A stretch of 59,993 nucleotides of DNA. It comes from Lysinibacillus_B sp036662795. GTDB lineage: Bacteria > Bacillota > Bacilli > Bacillales_A > Planococcaceae. The notes below the pieces were generated by a model. The model was not told the DNA's origin and did no database searches. It saw only the letters and a list, made by a program, of their open reading frames with translations. The stretch covers positions 1 to 59,993 of the forward strand of contig NZ_JBAFWZ010000019.1 in assembly GCF_036662795.1 (NCBI RefSeq), read 5' to 3'. Both the position numbers and the translations under genes were made by a program. Numbering within the stretch: position 1 is the first letter of the stretch; every line of letters starts with the position of its first letter. This document shows positions 1 through 8,646 of this stretch, piece by piece.

Positions 1-252
1 TGTGCGTATAGCGTCTCATTTTGTTCGGATGGAGGCAACTTTTGTGCGGATGGGGGTTCGTTTTGTTCGGATAGGGTGTGCTTTTGTGCGGATGGGGTTT
101 CGTTTTGTTCGGATAGGGTGTGCTTTTGTGCGTATAGCGTCTCATTTTGTTCGGATGGAGGCAACTTTTGTGCGGATGGGGCTCCGTTTTGTTCGGATAG
201 GTCAGTCTTTTGTGCGTATACGCCAACGTTTTGTTCACATAGCTCTCCCATT
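1..252. repeat. 21-bp repeat array, family 1 (array 1, runs off the left edge)
   Basis: Tandem degenerate units built on TTTTGTGCGGAT or TTTTGTTCGGAT (reverse complement ATCCGCACAAAA / ATCCGAACAAAA), one about every 21 bp. The array is inverted relative to the three other family 1 arrays in the window. The stretch starting at position 2 recurs almost unchanged from position 128, an offset of 126 bp or six units, so the array has grown by duplication of whole units. Reading frames stay open only because 21 is a multiple of three; no ribosome binding site precedes them. It is treated as non-coding intergenic repeat DNA. Confidence 0.85.
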
Positions 253-338
253 CGCGTGATACCCAATGCTCTTTATGCGCTCGGATAGTATATTCCGCAG
301 ATTATCTTCATATAATTTTTAAAAAGGAGATGATGAAG

Positions 339-476
339 ATGAGAATGCCTGCATTGCCGAAAAATGAAAAGGAAGTAGCTTCGCCCAAGCCTACTAGGTG
401 GGAGGCCATTCGGAATTCGGTTTTAAGTATTCTACCGAAAAAACGCCGGTATATAAAAGTGCCACCCAAAAAATAA
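339..476 (+). CDS. Small basic hypothetical protein, 45 aa
   Basis: ATG preceded by AAAGGAGA at 9 bp. The product begins MRMPALPKNEKEVASP and ends RRYIKVPPKK; it is rich in Lys, Arg and Pro, with no membrane segment or known motif. It ends directly against a strong hairpin terminator that it shares with the convergent helD gene. The clean ribosome binding site and terminator argue for a real gene. Function is unknown. Confidence 0.6.
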   Translation: MRMPALPKNEKEVASPKPTRWEAIRNSVLSILPKKRRYIKVPPKK

Positions 477-512
477 AAGCTGTTCTGTTGCCAATTACAG
501 AACAGCTTTTTT
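477..512. terminator. Bidirectional terminator between the 45-aa gene and helD
   Basis: Perfect stem AAAAGCTGTTCTG / CAGAACAGCTTTT with loop TTGCCAATTA. It has a T run on the plus side and an A run on the other, so it can serve both convergent genes. Confidence 0.9.
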
Positions 513-2741
513 CTATAATAAAAATGTTTCCTTACTCGGACCAATTAAATATAGCTCATGCATTGCACGGGTTAACGCAACATATAAGAGCTTACGGTCA
601 ATAGCATGATCGTAGTATGGCGTGTCAAAGGCTGCAAGAATGACAGCATCGAATTCCAGACCTTTTGCAAGATGACTTGGAATAACTAATAATTTGGATG
701 TATCCAATGTACTAGAGTTTTCAGATAAGCTTTCAACCGGTAGTCCGAATTCCAGTAAAGCTTTTACAATCGCATTAGCTTCTGCCGTCGTTTTGCAAAT
801 TAGCGCAACAGAGCGATGCCCATTTAAGAGGATCGATTGAAATGCTTCTGCAATAATATTTGGATCAAACTTCTCCGACGGAATAAAGGTCGGTTCCATG
901 CCATGCCGAACTACGGGCTCTACTAACGGCAACTCCTCATCCATTTTCGCTAAAATTTTATTAGCTATCTCCATAATTTCAATTGTTGTACGATAGCTTT
1001 TTTGTAGTGTGGCATACGTTGCGCGTGGAAAAAGCTCAAGCACCGGTCTCCATTCAGTTAGTGAACGGTAGCTATGAATGCCTTGTGCCAAATCACCCAC
1101 CATCGTAAACATATCGGTTTCTAGGCCTGCCTTTAATGCAGCGAGCTGAAATAAGCTATAGTCCTGCACCTCATCAATAAAGACGACGCGCATTTTCCAC
1201 TTGTCATCAATGCCCTTAATGCGAGCTTGTAAGTAAAATAGCGCAGCCAAATCCTCCAGTGCCCACGTCTCTTTTTTGTGCACGGCAATAAATGTTTCGA
1301 TCTCATCAAAGGTCCATTCCGGTGCAAGCTCCTGTAGCAACAGTCGGTCAGTCAAGAGAGCACGGTACATCGTTTTAATTTTACTTTTTTGAAATCGGCG
1401 CATATAAGCAGAAGCGGTTGATTTAACTTCCTGCTTAATTTTAGGAATACGTTCGTCACGTTCATCGATGTATTTTGTTACGATACGGCGGCGATTTTCA
1501 GCGTCACGAATCCCATTTAAAGCCCGCCCAATCGCTTCCTCATATTTTGCATTTAAATTCGTTAAAACGGCTGTTGTTTTCCTTTTTACCTCGGTCTGAA
1601 TCACCTTTTTAATGCGTTCGAGACGTTTTTCAATCGGCATATAGGCAAATTCTAAAAGAAATAATTTTTTTAAATGGCTGCCTCGAAGTATGCGGTATTT
1701 CTCTATAAACACATCTTCGAATAATGAGGCAAGCTGCTGTTCATATTGATTTATATAACGGTCAATAATATTTTTATATAATAGCGAACCTTTAATTTGT
1801 GGAATATTAAAAGAAGATTTTGTGCCTGCATGATGCGTAATGATTTGCTCAAGCTGATCATTAGGATTTTGGAGCTTTAATTTTACTCCAATTGCATCCT
1901 GTACATATTGCGCGTACGTCGTTTGGCAAATTCGATCAACACCAAGCTCGGGTAACACATCGCCAATATATTCGATAAATAAATTATTCGGTGCTAGAAT
2001 CATCAGCTGCTCGGGTTTAAAATGCTCACCCATTGTATATAAAAAATATGAAATACGATGCAGGGCAATCGTTGTTTTGCCGGAACCAGCTGCCCCCTGC
2101 ACAAGGATCGGCTGACGAAGATGCGCGCGAATAATTTCGTTTTGCTCCCTCTGTATTGTCGAAACAATTTCGGTTAAACGGACATCCGCTTTGCCAGCAA
2201 GCGCCTCCTGCAATAGCTCATCATTTGTTGTTAAATCGACGTCCTGAAAATCCAGTAGCTCGGCGTTTTCAATTTTATATTGGCGTTTCGCAAACAGATG
2301 TCCCGTAAGCTCCTCATCCCGCACCCTGTATGTTAAATCGCCAAGGCGCCCATCATAATACACGTTCGCAACAGGTGAACGCCAATCGACAATAATTGGC
2401 TCATGCGTTTCACGGTGGAAAAGAGAAGTTTTCCCGATATATAAAAGCTCCTCCTGCTCACCCTTACGCTGGAAATGAATACGAGCAAAATATGGCTTTT
2501 GCATAACTGCTTCCAAGCCTTCCTTTTGATTACGGGCCATATCAAAAAAACGAGCATTAGATAGTATATTTAAATAACTATCACTTGAATCGATATATTC
2601 CAAGTTTGTCATCGCTGCTCGAATATTTTCCTGAGCTGAAATTAAGTCTCGTTGTGATTGCTCCAAAATGATATTCATATACTGCTTTGTTTCCGCTAAT
2701 CTGGCAACTTCCTGCTCGTAATCGGGATGGTTTTGAATCAT
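513..2741 (-). CDS. helD: HelD-type UvrD/Rep superfamily 1 helicase (RNA polymerase recycling factor)
   Basis: 742 aa, close to the roughly 770 aa of B. subtilis HelD (YvgS). Visible motifs are Walker A GAAGSGKTTIALHR near residue 210, Walker B VVFIDEVQDYS, motif IV-like FTMVGDLAQGIHSYR and the C-terminal ALTRAMHELYLIG. The charged N-terminus (about residues 1-120) fits the coiled-coil arm that HelD pushes into RNA polymerase. Proteins of this family free stalled or hibernating RNA polymerase using ATP. The longest frame starts 18 bp upstream, but the GGAGG lies inside that extension, 7 nt before the ATG at 2741, so the shorter start is chosen. The gene stands alone and shares its terminator with the convergent 45-aa gene. 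Confidence 0.9.
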   Translation of the reverse strand: MIQNHPDYEQEVARLAETKQYMNIILEQSQRDLISAQENIRAAMTNLEYIDSSDSYLNILSNARFFDMARNQKEGLEAVMQKPYFARIHFQRKGEQEELLYIGKTSLFHRETHEPIIVDWRSPVANVYYDGRLGDLTYRVRDEELTGHLFAKRQYKIENAELLDFQDVDLTTNDELLQEALAGKADVRLTEIVSTIQREQNEIIRAHLRQPILVQGAAGSGKTTIALHRISYFLYTMGEHFKPEQLMILAPNNLFIEYIGDVLPELGVDRICQTTYAQYVQDAIGVKLKLQNPNDQLEQIITHHAGTKSSFNIPQIKGSLLYKNIIDRYINQYEQQLASLFEDVFIEKYRILRGSHLKKLFLLEFAYMPIEKRLERIKKVIQTEVKRKTTAVLTNLNAKYEEAIGRALNGIRDAENRRRIVTKYIDERDERIPKIKQEVKSTASAYMRRFQKSKIKTMYRALLTDRLLLQELAPEWTFDEIETFIAVHKKETWALEDLAALFYLQARIKGIDDKWKMRVVFIDEVQDYSLFQLAALKAGLETDMFTMVGDLAQGIHSYRSLTEWRPVLELFPRATYATLQKSYRTTIEIMEIANKILAKMDEELPLVEPVVRHGMEPTFIPSEKFDPNIIAEAFQSILLNGHRSVALICKTTAEANAIVKALLEFGLPVESLSENSSTLDTSKLLVIPSHLAKGLEFDAVILAAFDTPYYDHAIDRKLLYVALTRAMHELYLIGPSKETFLL

Positions 2742-2822
2742 ATTCATTCCTCCATTCATCCTGTAAGTCAGAATTTCATACTACTATACATAGTAAGTAA
2801 CCTTCAAGTAAGAATATTGGAA

Positions 2823-2971
2823 ATGGATTGGAAAATTGGCGGGGAATTTTCTCATTGGCGAGTAAATTTCGAAAAATGGCGAGTATTTTTGAATTATTGG
2901 CTAGTATTTCGAAAAAATCGGCGAGTATTTTCAAAAATGTGGCGAGTATTTCGAAAAAAGTGGCTAGTAGA
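2823..2971. repeat. 21-bp repeat block, family 2 (block a)
   Basis: Consecutive units starting GGCGAGTA or GGCTAGTA, each followed by an AT-rich tail such as TTTCGAAAAAATC. Five successive units are exactly 21 bp; the partial first unit is 19 bp. The block fills the space between the divergent helD and phosphodiesterase genes and stops just before the ribosome binding site of the latter. Confidence 0.85.
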
Positions 2972-2989
2972 GAGTAAGGAGGAAAAAAA

Positions 2990-3709
2990 GTGAAGATTTA
3001 CGCCCACCGAGGTTATTCTGCAAGGTATCCGGAAAATACATTAGCCTCATTTCGTGCAGCGGCAAGCTATCCGATAGAAGGCGTGGAGCTGGATGTCCAT
3101 TTAAGTAAGGATAGGGAGCTTGTAGTGATTCATGATGAAACGATTCAACGTACGTCAAATGGGAATGGGTTTGTAAAAGATCTCACACTGCAGCAGCTAA
3201 AGCAGTACGATTATGGTAGCTGGTTTGGCAAAAAATTTAAAGGGGAGCCGATTCCGACATTAGGTGAGGTCCTTCAGCTTTTTCAGCATACGAAACACCG
3301 CATTAATGTTGAAATAAAAACGGATCGCTTTGTATATGGAGGAATTGAGGAGCTTGTCCTAAAAGAGCTGATAAAATATAGCATGCTTGAACGGGCCATC
3401 ATCTCCTCCTTCGATCATGAAGCAATAAAGAGAGTGAAAAAATTGAAACCTGAGGTTGAAACGGCGGCCTTGTTTAGTAATATCATTTTGCAGCCGAGTG
3501 AATATATGAAGCATTTACAGGCGGACGCCATGCATGTGTCTGGGTATTATGCTTTGCGGAAGCCTGTTCGAATGGCGCTTGAGGATGGCTTTATTGTGCG
3601 AGTTTACACAGTGAATCGGGAGGACCATGCATTGGCACTTGCAAGCTTAGGCGTACATGCGATTATTACGAACGAAGTGGAAAAAATGGTTACCCTATTT
3701 CAAAATTAA
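2990..3709 (+). CDS. Glycerophosphodiester phosphodiesterase (GDPD family)
   Basis: 239 aa, the usual size for cytoplasmic bacterial GDPDs. The N-terminus IYAHRGYSARYPENTLASF carries the HRG and PENT signature. ELDVHLSKDRELVVIHDE gives the metal-binding E-x-D and the catalytic His, followed by INVEIKTD. The C-terminal VRVYTVNREDHALAL is typical (usually VWTVN). The enzyme hydrolyses glycerophosphodiesters to sn-glycerol 3-phosphate and an alcohol. No signal peptide is seen. The start is GTG with AAGGAGG 8 nt upstream. It is monocistronic and followed by a hairpin terminator. Confidence 0.9.
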   Translation: MKIYAHRGYSARYPENTLASFRAAASYPIEGVELDVHLSKDRELVVIHDETIQRTSNGNGFVKDLTLQQLKQYDYGSWFGKKFKGEPIPTLGEVLQLFQHTKHRINVEIKTDRFVYGGIEELVLKELIKYSMLERAIISSFDHEAIKRVKKLKPEVETAALFSNIILQPSEYMKHLQADAMHVSGYYALRKPVRMALEDGFIVRVYTVNREDHALALASLGVHAIITNEVEKMVTLFQN

Positions 3710-3721
3710 TATAAAAATTTA

Positions 3722-3756
3722 CAACACATTACATGTATTTTGTAGTGTGTTTTTTT
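3722..3756 (+). terminator. Terminator of the GDPD gene
   Basis: Stem AACACATTACA / TGTAGTGTGTT (one G-T pair), a 7-nt loop, then a run of seven T. Confidence 0.8.
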
Positions 3757-3773
3757 ATTTTTTAAAAAATCGG

Positions 3774-3802
3774 TTGCTATTTCTTTCGTTCTAGCATATA
3801 TT
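3774..3802 (+). promoter_or_regulatory. Candidate sigma-A promoter of the mnt operon
   Basis: TTGCTA (3774-3779), 17-bp spacer, TATATT (3797-3802). It is the best -35/-10 pair before the mnt genes, and the MntR-like palindrome begins inside its -10. Confidence 0.6.
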
Positions 3803-3819
3803 TTTCCTAAGGGAAACAT
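3799..3819. promoter_or_regulatory. Candidate MntR operator
   Basis: Imperfect palindrome TTTTTCCTAAGGGAAAC overlapping the -10 and expected start point. It resembles the MntR boxes of B. subtilis mntA and mntH (AT-rich arms around a TTAAGG/AGGGAAAC core). Binding by Mn-loaded MntR would shut off transcription. The match is from memory of the consensus, not a scored search. Confidence 0.6.
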
Positions 3820-3848
3820 ATTATCGTTTACGAAAAGGACTGAATATT

Positions 3849-4001
3849 ATGATATTTGACGATAGGATATTGCTTGGGTTTTTCCTGTGGTTGATGATAT
3901 TAGCGCTATGGCTCATAACAAATTCAGTATCAATGGCAATATTATTTTTGGCTGTATGGATTGGCTGGCGATATATGATGCGAAAAAATAAGGAAAAGTA
4001 A
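3849..4001 (+). CDS. Small membrane protein, 50 aa, first gene of the mnt operon
   Basis: ATG with AAAGGAC 8 nt upstream. It begins MIFDDRILLGFFLWLM and ends RRYMMRKNKEK-like (WRYMMRKNKEK), giving two hydrophobic segments (about residues 8-23 and 27-42) and a positively charged tail. It lies between the candidate MntR-controlled promoter and mntA, with 12 bp to the mntA start, so it should be co-transcribed with the transporter. No homologue is recognised. A role in manganese uptake or its control is an inference from position only. Confidence 0.6.
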   Translation: MIFDDRILLGFFLWLMILALWLITNSVSMAILFLAVWIGWRYMMRKNKEK

Positions 4002-4013
4002 AAAGGAGATTTA

Positions 4014-4934
4014 GTGAGAATGAAACGTATTTTAGGAGTGCTAGGTTTATCGTTGTTGCTTGCTGCCTGTAATGACGATGGTGGCTCAACAAAGGAAAAA
4101 GAGGGCGTTGTTGTTGCAACAACAGGTCAAGTTGGAGATGCTATCAAAATTATTGGGGGCGATCATTTACAGGTGACGACTCTTATGGGACCTGGCGTCG
4201 ATCCACATTTATACAAGGCGACACAAAGCGATTTGACAAAGCTAGATGAGGCAGAGGTTATTTTTTACAACGGCTTACATCTAGAAGGGCAGATGCAAGA
4301 GATTTTTGACCAAATGGCTGAGGAAAAAACCGTGCAAGCGGTAGCGGGGGAAATTGATAAGACAAAATTATTAGCGGATCCAGATAATGCGTCCTTACAC
4401 GATCCTCACGTTTGGTTTGACATCGATTTATGGAAGGAAATTGTTGATACAGTTGGCGATACGTTAGTAGAAGAATACCCTGAATATAAGGATGAATTTG
4501 AGGCAAATGAAGAAGCTTTCTTAGCCGAGTTAGATGAACTAAAACAGTATGCTTCTAATAGAATAGAAGAAATTCCAGCATCGCAACGAATTTTAGTAAC
4601 AGCGCATGATGCCTTTAGCTACTTTGGTGAAAGTCAAGGGTTTGAGGTGCGAGGTCTTCAAGGCTTAAGTACGGATTCAGAGTATGGCGTAAAAGATGTG
4701 CAAAATATGGTTGACTATTTAGTAGAGAACAATATTAAAGCGATATTTGTAGAGTCGAGTGTTTCCGATAAGGCGATGAAGGCGGTTATTGAAGGAGCTA
4801 AGGAAAAAGGGCATAGCATCGTCATTGGCGGTGAACTGTTCTCAGATGCAATGGGAGCTGAGGGAACAGAAGAAGGCACGTATTTAGGTATGTATAAACA
4901 TAACGTCGACACGATTGTCGATTCATTAAAGTAG
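4014..4934 (+). CDS. mntA: Manganese ABC transporter substrate-binding lipoprotein
   Basis: 306 aa. Signal peptide with lipobox LLLAAC; the Cys near residue 19 would be lipidated and anchor the protein outside the membrane. It is a cluster 9 (TroA/MntA/ZnuA) binding protein: GPGVDPHLYKATQSD, FYNGLHLEGQM, LHDPHVWFDI, RILVTAHDAFSYFG and IGGELFSDAMG hold the expected His, Glu and Asp metal ligands. There is no His-rich loop as in many ZnuA proteins, which with the MntR-like box favours Mn(II). GTG at 4014 has AAGGAG 5 nt upstream; the ATG at 4020 is possible. SBP-ATPase-permease-permease is the B. subtilis mntABCD order. Confidence 0.88.
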   Translation: MRMKRILGVLGLSLLLAACNDDGGSTKEKEGVVVATTGQVGDAIKIIGGDHLQVTTLMGPGVDPHLYKATQSDLTKLDEAEVIFYNGLHLEGQMQEIFDQMAEEKTVQAVAGEIDKTKLLADPDNASLHDPHVWFDIDLWKEIVDTVGDTLVEEYPEYKDEFEANEEAFLAELDELKQYASNRIEEIPASQRILVTAHDAFSYFGESQGFEVRGLQGLSTDSEYGVKDVQNMVDYLVENNIKAIFVESSVSDKAMKAVIEGAKEKGHSIVIGGELFSDAMGAEGTEEGTYLGMYKHNVDTIVDSLK

Positions 4935-4944
4935 GTGAAAAAGG

Positions 4945-5673
4945 ATGGAAGCGTTAGAAGTTCAAAACTTATCGGTGGCTTATGATAAAAAAACAGTGCT
5001 TGAAAATGCAAGCGTGTCAGTACCAACTGGCCATTTAGCAGCGATTATTGGTCCAAACGGAGCTGGAAAGTCAACGTTTTTAAAGGCGGTATTAAATCAG
5101 CTGCCAAACAAGGTCGGAAAAGTCTCGATTTTAGGGAAGGCTTTTTCTCCAAAAAGCTTACAGGTTGGATATGTACCACAGCGAAATGCCGTTGACTGGG
5201 ATTTTCCAACGACAGCAATTGATGTTGTATTGATGGGACGATACGGACATCGAGGCTTATTTAAACGCCCGACAAAGCAAGACAGAACGGTCGCAATGCA
5301 AGCATTAACGAGTGTTGGGATGCAGGATTTTGCAGATCGCTCGATTGGGCAGCTTTCTGGTGGTCAACAGCAGCGTGTATTTCTTGCAAGAGCGCTAGCA
5401 CAAAATGCCGAGGTTTATTTTTTAGATGAACCCTTTGCAGGGGTAGATGCTGCAACAGAAAAAACAATTATTGATATTTTAAAAAATTTAAAGGCACAAG
5501 GGAAAAGTATATTCGTTGTTCATCACGATTTACAAACAGTAACGGAGTATTTCGACTATACGATTCTATTAAATAAAACGATTTTAGCAGCTGGGAAAAC
5601 AGAGGAAATATTCACGGCTGAAAAGCTCCAGCAAACCTATGGCGGGAAGCTGTTAATGATGGAAGCGATGTAA
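4945..5673 (+). CDS. mntB: Manganese ABC transporter ATP-binding protein
   Basis: 242 aa ABC ATPase. Walker A is GPNGAGKST near residue 38, the Q-loop region is VGYVPQRNAVDWDFP (the WDFP stretch is typical of metal-type importers), the signature is LSGGQQQRVFLARAL, Walker B is VYFLDEPFAGVD, and the switch His sits in VVHHDL. It powers Mn(II) import with the two permeases encoded next. It starts 10 bp after mntA with AAAAAGG upstream and is followed by mntC after 12 bp. Confidence 0.9.
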   Translation: MEALEVQNLSVAYDKKTVLENASVSVPTGHLAAIIGPNGAGKSTFLKAVLNQLPNKVGKVSILGKAFSPKSLQVGYVPQRNAVDWDFPTTAIDVVLMGRYGHRGLFKRPTKQDRTVAMQALTSVGMQDFADRSIGQLSGGQQQRVFLARALAQNAEVYFLDEPFAGVDAATEKTIIDILKNLKAQGKSIFVVHHDLQTVTEYFDYTILLNKTILAAGKTEEIFTAEKLQQTYGGKLLMMEAM

Positions 5674-5685
5674 GGAGGAAAAACG

Positions 5686-6561
5686 ATGTTAACGGGAAAT
5701 TTACTGTGGGTACTTATTGGTACTATGCTTCTAGGTATAGCAGCAGGTATTACAGGGACGTTCTCCTTTTTACAAAAGCAAAGTTTAGTAGGTGATGCAG
5801 CTGCACATGCTGCATTACCTGGCATCGCTTTAGCCTTTTTATTAACGGGTCAAAAAGAGCTGCCTGTTTTAATGCTGGGCGCCGCTATTACGTCCGCCCT
5901 TTCTGTTTATTGCATTCAGTGGATTGTTACGTACTCCAAGCTAAAGGCAGATGCTGCCATTGGGCTTGTGCTAGCTGTATTTTTTGGAATCGGAATTGTC
6001 TTTTTAACGATTGTCAATCGGAGTCCACTCGGCAATCAAAGTGGACTAAATGATTTTATATTTGGAAAAGCAGCCACGATGACAAAATCGGATTTAACGT
6101 GGTTATTTATTTCTGCCGCGATCATTATTATTGTCAGTCTTTTATTATATAAGGAATGGAAGCTGATGATTTTCGATCCTGTTTATGCGAAAGGAATTGG
6201 GCTACCTGTTGAGGCGTTGAAAGCGTGCTTAACGGCACTTATTGTCATGACAATTGTAACGGGCATTCAAGCGGTCGGTGTTATTCTAATGTCGGCCTTG
6301 CTAATTATCCCAGCAGCAAGTGCAAAGCTCTGGACAAATAGGTTAAATACGATGCTCCTATTTAGTGGTATTGCTGGCGGATTATCAGGTGTTGTGGGGA
6401 CATATATTAGCTCCCTACGCACAGGACTCTCTACCGGTCCGATAATCGTGCTAATTGCGGCTAGTATTTTTTTCGTTTCCTACGTATTCAGCCCAAAATC
6501 CGGTCAGTTAAGCAAGTTTTTGAGAAAAAAGAAATTTCAACAGCAAGGTGAAGTATCATGA
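5686..6561 (+). CDS. mntC: Manganese ABC transporter permease (first)
   Basis: 291 aa, ABC-3 family permease with about eight hydrophobic segments. Family features are GDAAAHAALPGIALAFLL near the N-terminus, DAAIGLVLAVFFGIG in the middle and VGVILMSALLIIPAASAKL in the C-terminal half. ATG with AAGGAGG upstream. The end overlaps mntD by 4 bp (ATGA), which suggests translational coupling between the two permease subunits. Confidence 0.9.
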   Translation: MLTGNLLWVLIGTMLLGIAAGITGTFSFLQKQSLVGDAAAHAALPGIALAFLLTGQKELPVLMLGAAITSALSVYCIQWIVTYSKLKADAAIGLVLAVFFGIGIVFLTIVNRSPLGNQSGLNDFIFGKAATMTKSDLTWLFISAAIIIIVSLLLYKEWKLMIFDPVYAKGIGLPVEALKACLTALIVMTIVTGIQAVGVILMSALLIIPAASAKLWTNRLNTMLLFSGIAGGLSGVVGTYISSLRTGLSTGPIIVLIAASIFFVSYVFSPKSGQLSKFLRKKKFQQQGEVS

Positions 6562-7418
6562 TAGAGTTTTGGGTAATCATAACAGGTATACTAGTCGGTA
6601 TTACGTGTGGAATAGCCGGTGTCTTTTTAATTCTTCGTAAAATGTCAATGATTGCGGATGCGATTAGCCATACAGTACTGTTTGGCATTGTAATGGCCTT
6701 TATTGTAACGCAATCATTAAACGGATTTTGGATGCTAGTTGGAGCTGCCTTTGCAGGGATTTTAACCGCATATTTAGTCCAGCTGCTACAAACGTCCGGT
6801 ATTCAAGAGGATGCAGCCATTGGTGTTACTTTTACAACATTATTTGCTATTGGTGTGCTGCTCATTACATTATTTGCAGGAAATGTGCACTTAGATGTAG
6901 AGCACGTTTTAATGGGGGAAATCGCTTTTGTTCCGTGGGATAGGTGGACATTTTTATCCATTACGATGCCAAAGGCGGTTTGGATGCTGCTTTTAGTGCT
7001 CGTTATAAATATTGCGTTCCTGCTGTTATTCTATAAGGAAATGAAGCTATCAACATTCGATCCGGTTTATGCCGCAACGATTGGTTTACCAGTTGTGCTT
7101 CTGCATTACGGCTTTATGACAACAATTTCATTAACAACTGTTTCGGCCTTTGATAGTGTGGGTGCTATTTTAGTTGTAGCGATGCTAATCGGACCTTCAG
7201 CAACGGCCTATTTAATCAGTAAGTCGATCAAGCAAATGTTCATATGGAGTATAAGCTTTGGTATGGCATCGGCAGTGATCGGCTATTATACTGCGAAATG
7301 GTTTGATACATCAATTGCAGGCATGATGGCGACAATCGTTGGGGTGATTTTTATTATAGTCTTTACAATGGATAAAATTAAAAATCGTTATAGGAAGAAA
7401 AAGCTACAGCATTCTTAA
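6558..7418 (+). CDS. mntD: Manganese ABC transporter permease (second)
   Basis: 286 aa ABC-3 family permease, related to the preceding gene: MSMIADAISHTVLFGIVMAF, EDAAIGVTFTTLFAIGVLL and VGAILVVAMLIGPSATAYL align with the same positions of MntC. It is the last gene of the operon and is followed at once by a strong terminator. The two permeases probably form a heterodimer. Confidence 0.9.
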   Translation: MIEFWVIITGILVGITCGIAGVFLILRKMSMIADAISHTVLFGIVMAFIVTQSLNGFWMLVGAAFAGILTAYLVQLLQTSGIQEDAAIGVTFTTLFAIGVLLITLFAGNVHLDVEHVLMGEIAFVPWDRWTFLSITMPKAVWMLLLVLVINIAFLLLFYKEMKLSTFDPVYAATIGLPVVLLHYGFMTTISLTTVSAFDSVGAILVVAMLIGPSATAYLISKSIKQMFIWSISFGMASAVIGYYTAKWFDTSIAGMMATIVGVIFIIVFTMDKIKNRYRKKKLQHS

Positions 7419-7420
7419 CG

Positions 7421-7461
7421 AAAGAGGGGACGTCTAAAAATAGACGCTCCCTTTGTTTTTT
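7421..7461 (+). terminator. Terminator of the mnt operon
   Basis: Long stem AAAGAGGGGACGTCTA / TAGACGCTCCCTTTG with an AAAA loop, followed by TTTTTT. Confidence 0.9.
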
Positions 7462-7589
7462 GAAGTATTACATAAAGTTTGCAAATATCACGCAAAATAA
7501 TTACGGTAAGCACATTTTTTTTGCTATTGAATACAATGTTTAAGTGCTATAAAGCGTCCATTAAATACCTAGGCAGGTGTTGTTTTATT

Positions 7590-8597
7590 GTGAAAAGATG
7601 GATTGGTATAGGGATGATGTTTGCAATAGTTGGTTTATTTGGCTGTAATGACGAAACGGCAAAGGAACAGTTATTAGAAGAACAAGTAATGCAACTTGAG
7701 CAGGAACTAGAGACGTTAAAAAAGCAAGTTGCTTACTATGAGGAGCAGCAGGAAATCCCCGAAGAAATTCAGCCACATAGGATTAATTTAATCGACCCGA
7801 ATACTTCCACCGTTGTGAAAACATTAGAGCTGAAGGACTTTAGCTATGAAACCGATATTGAAACGTATATTGACGAAATCGAAACGTTAGCAAAAGAGCT
7901 GGCACGAGGGACTGAGACAGAAAAGGGCTATGATCAACGAATGGTGCTCGATCGTCTTGGAGAGAACGGGCAAGTGATGAAAGGGCGTCCGATGGTGATT
8001 TTAAAGGAAAGTCAATTAGTGGAGGACATATTATCCGCTTCAAGTACAGGGGGGAATATTGAGCTACCACTAGAAGTTAGAGATAGCGGCTATAGCGAAG
8101 AAGATTTGCAATCGCTCCACGAAGTCGTCATCGGCTCTTATACAACGTATTTTAATGCTGGAGATACAGGCAGAAGTAAAAATATCGAGTTATCAGCGAA
8201 GGCTATTCATAATACAATCGTTGGGAATTTAGATTATTTTTCGTTTAATGTCATGGTTGGGCCAAGGACAGAGGAAACAGGTTATCAGCCTGCACCCGAA
8301 ATTATTAATGCCAAACGGGTTATGGGAATAGGCGGAGGGATTTGTCAAACATCCTCTACATTGTTTAATGCGATTGACCAGGTGCCGGTAACGTTTGTTG
8401 AGCGGCATCATCATTCATTAAATGTTGGCTACGTTCCAAAGGGAAGAGATGCTACAGTAGCGTATGACTCATTAGACTTCCGATTCCAAAATACGAGCGG
8501 TGTTCCATTATTAATCACAACGATTTATGGGAAGGGCTATTTAACAATCGAAATTCGCACTTCAAATGAATATGAGATTCTGTTAGATGCACTATGA
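7590..8597 (+). CDS. VanW family lipoprotein
   Basis: 335 aa from the GTG at 7590, preceded by AGGTG at 10 nt. The frame is open further upstream to 7479, but only this start gives a proper signal peptide (KRWIGIGMMFAIVGLFGC) with a lipobox. Residues about 25-55 are a Glu/Gln/Lys-rich coiled coil. The C-terminal half is a VanW domain: MVGPRTEETGYQPAPEI, GIGGGICQTSSTLFNA, FVERHHHSLNVGYVPKGRDA and LDFRFQNTSGVPLLI. VanW proteins occur in envelope contexts and some vancomycin clusters; the biochemical role is unknown. No van genes are near. It is monocistronic. Confidence 0.85.
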   Translation: MKRWIGIGMMFAIVGLFGCNDETAKEQLLEEQVMQLEQELETLKKQVAYYEEQQEIPEEIQPHRINLIDPNTSTVVKTLELKDFSYETDIETYIDEIETLAKELARGTETEKGYDQRMVLDRLGENGQVMKGRPMVILKESQLVEDILSASSTGGNIELPLEVRDSGYSEEDLQSLHEVVIGSYTTYFNAGDTGRSKNIELSAKAIHNTIVGNLDYFSFNVMVGPRTEETGYQPAPEIINAKRVMGIGGGICQTSSTLFNAIDQVPVTFVERHHHSLNVGYVPKGRDATVAYDSLDFRFQNTSGVPLLITTIYGKGYLTIEIRTSNEYEILLDAL

Positions 8598-8606
8598 AAA
8601 AGGAGA

Positions 8607-8635
8607 GGCCACGAATGCGAGTTCGTGGCCTTTAT
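8607..8635 (+). terminator. Terminator of the VanW gene
   Basis: Stem GGCCACGAA / TTCGTGGCC with a short loop, then TTTATTAT. Confidence 0.85.
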
Positions 8636-8646
8636 TATGTAAAGAG

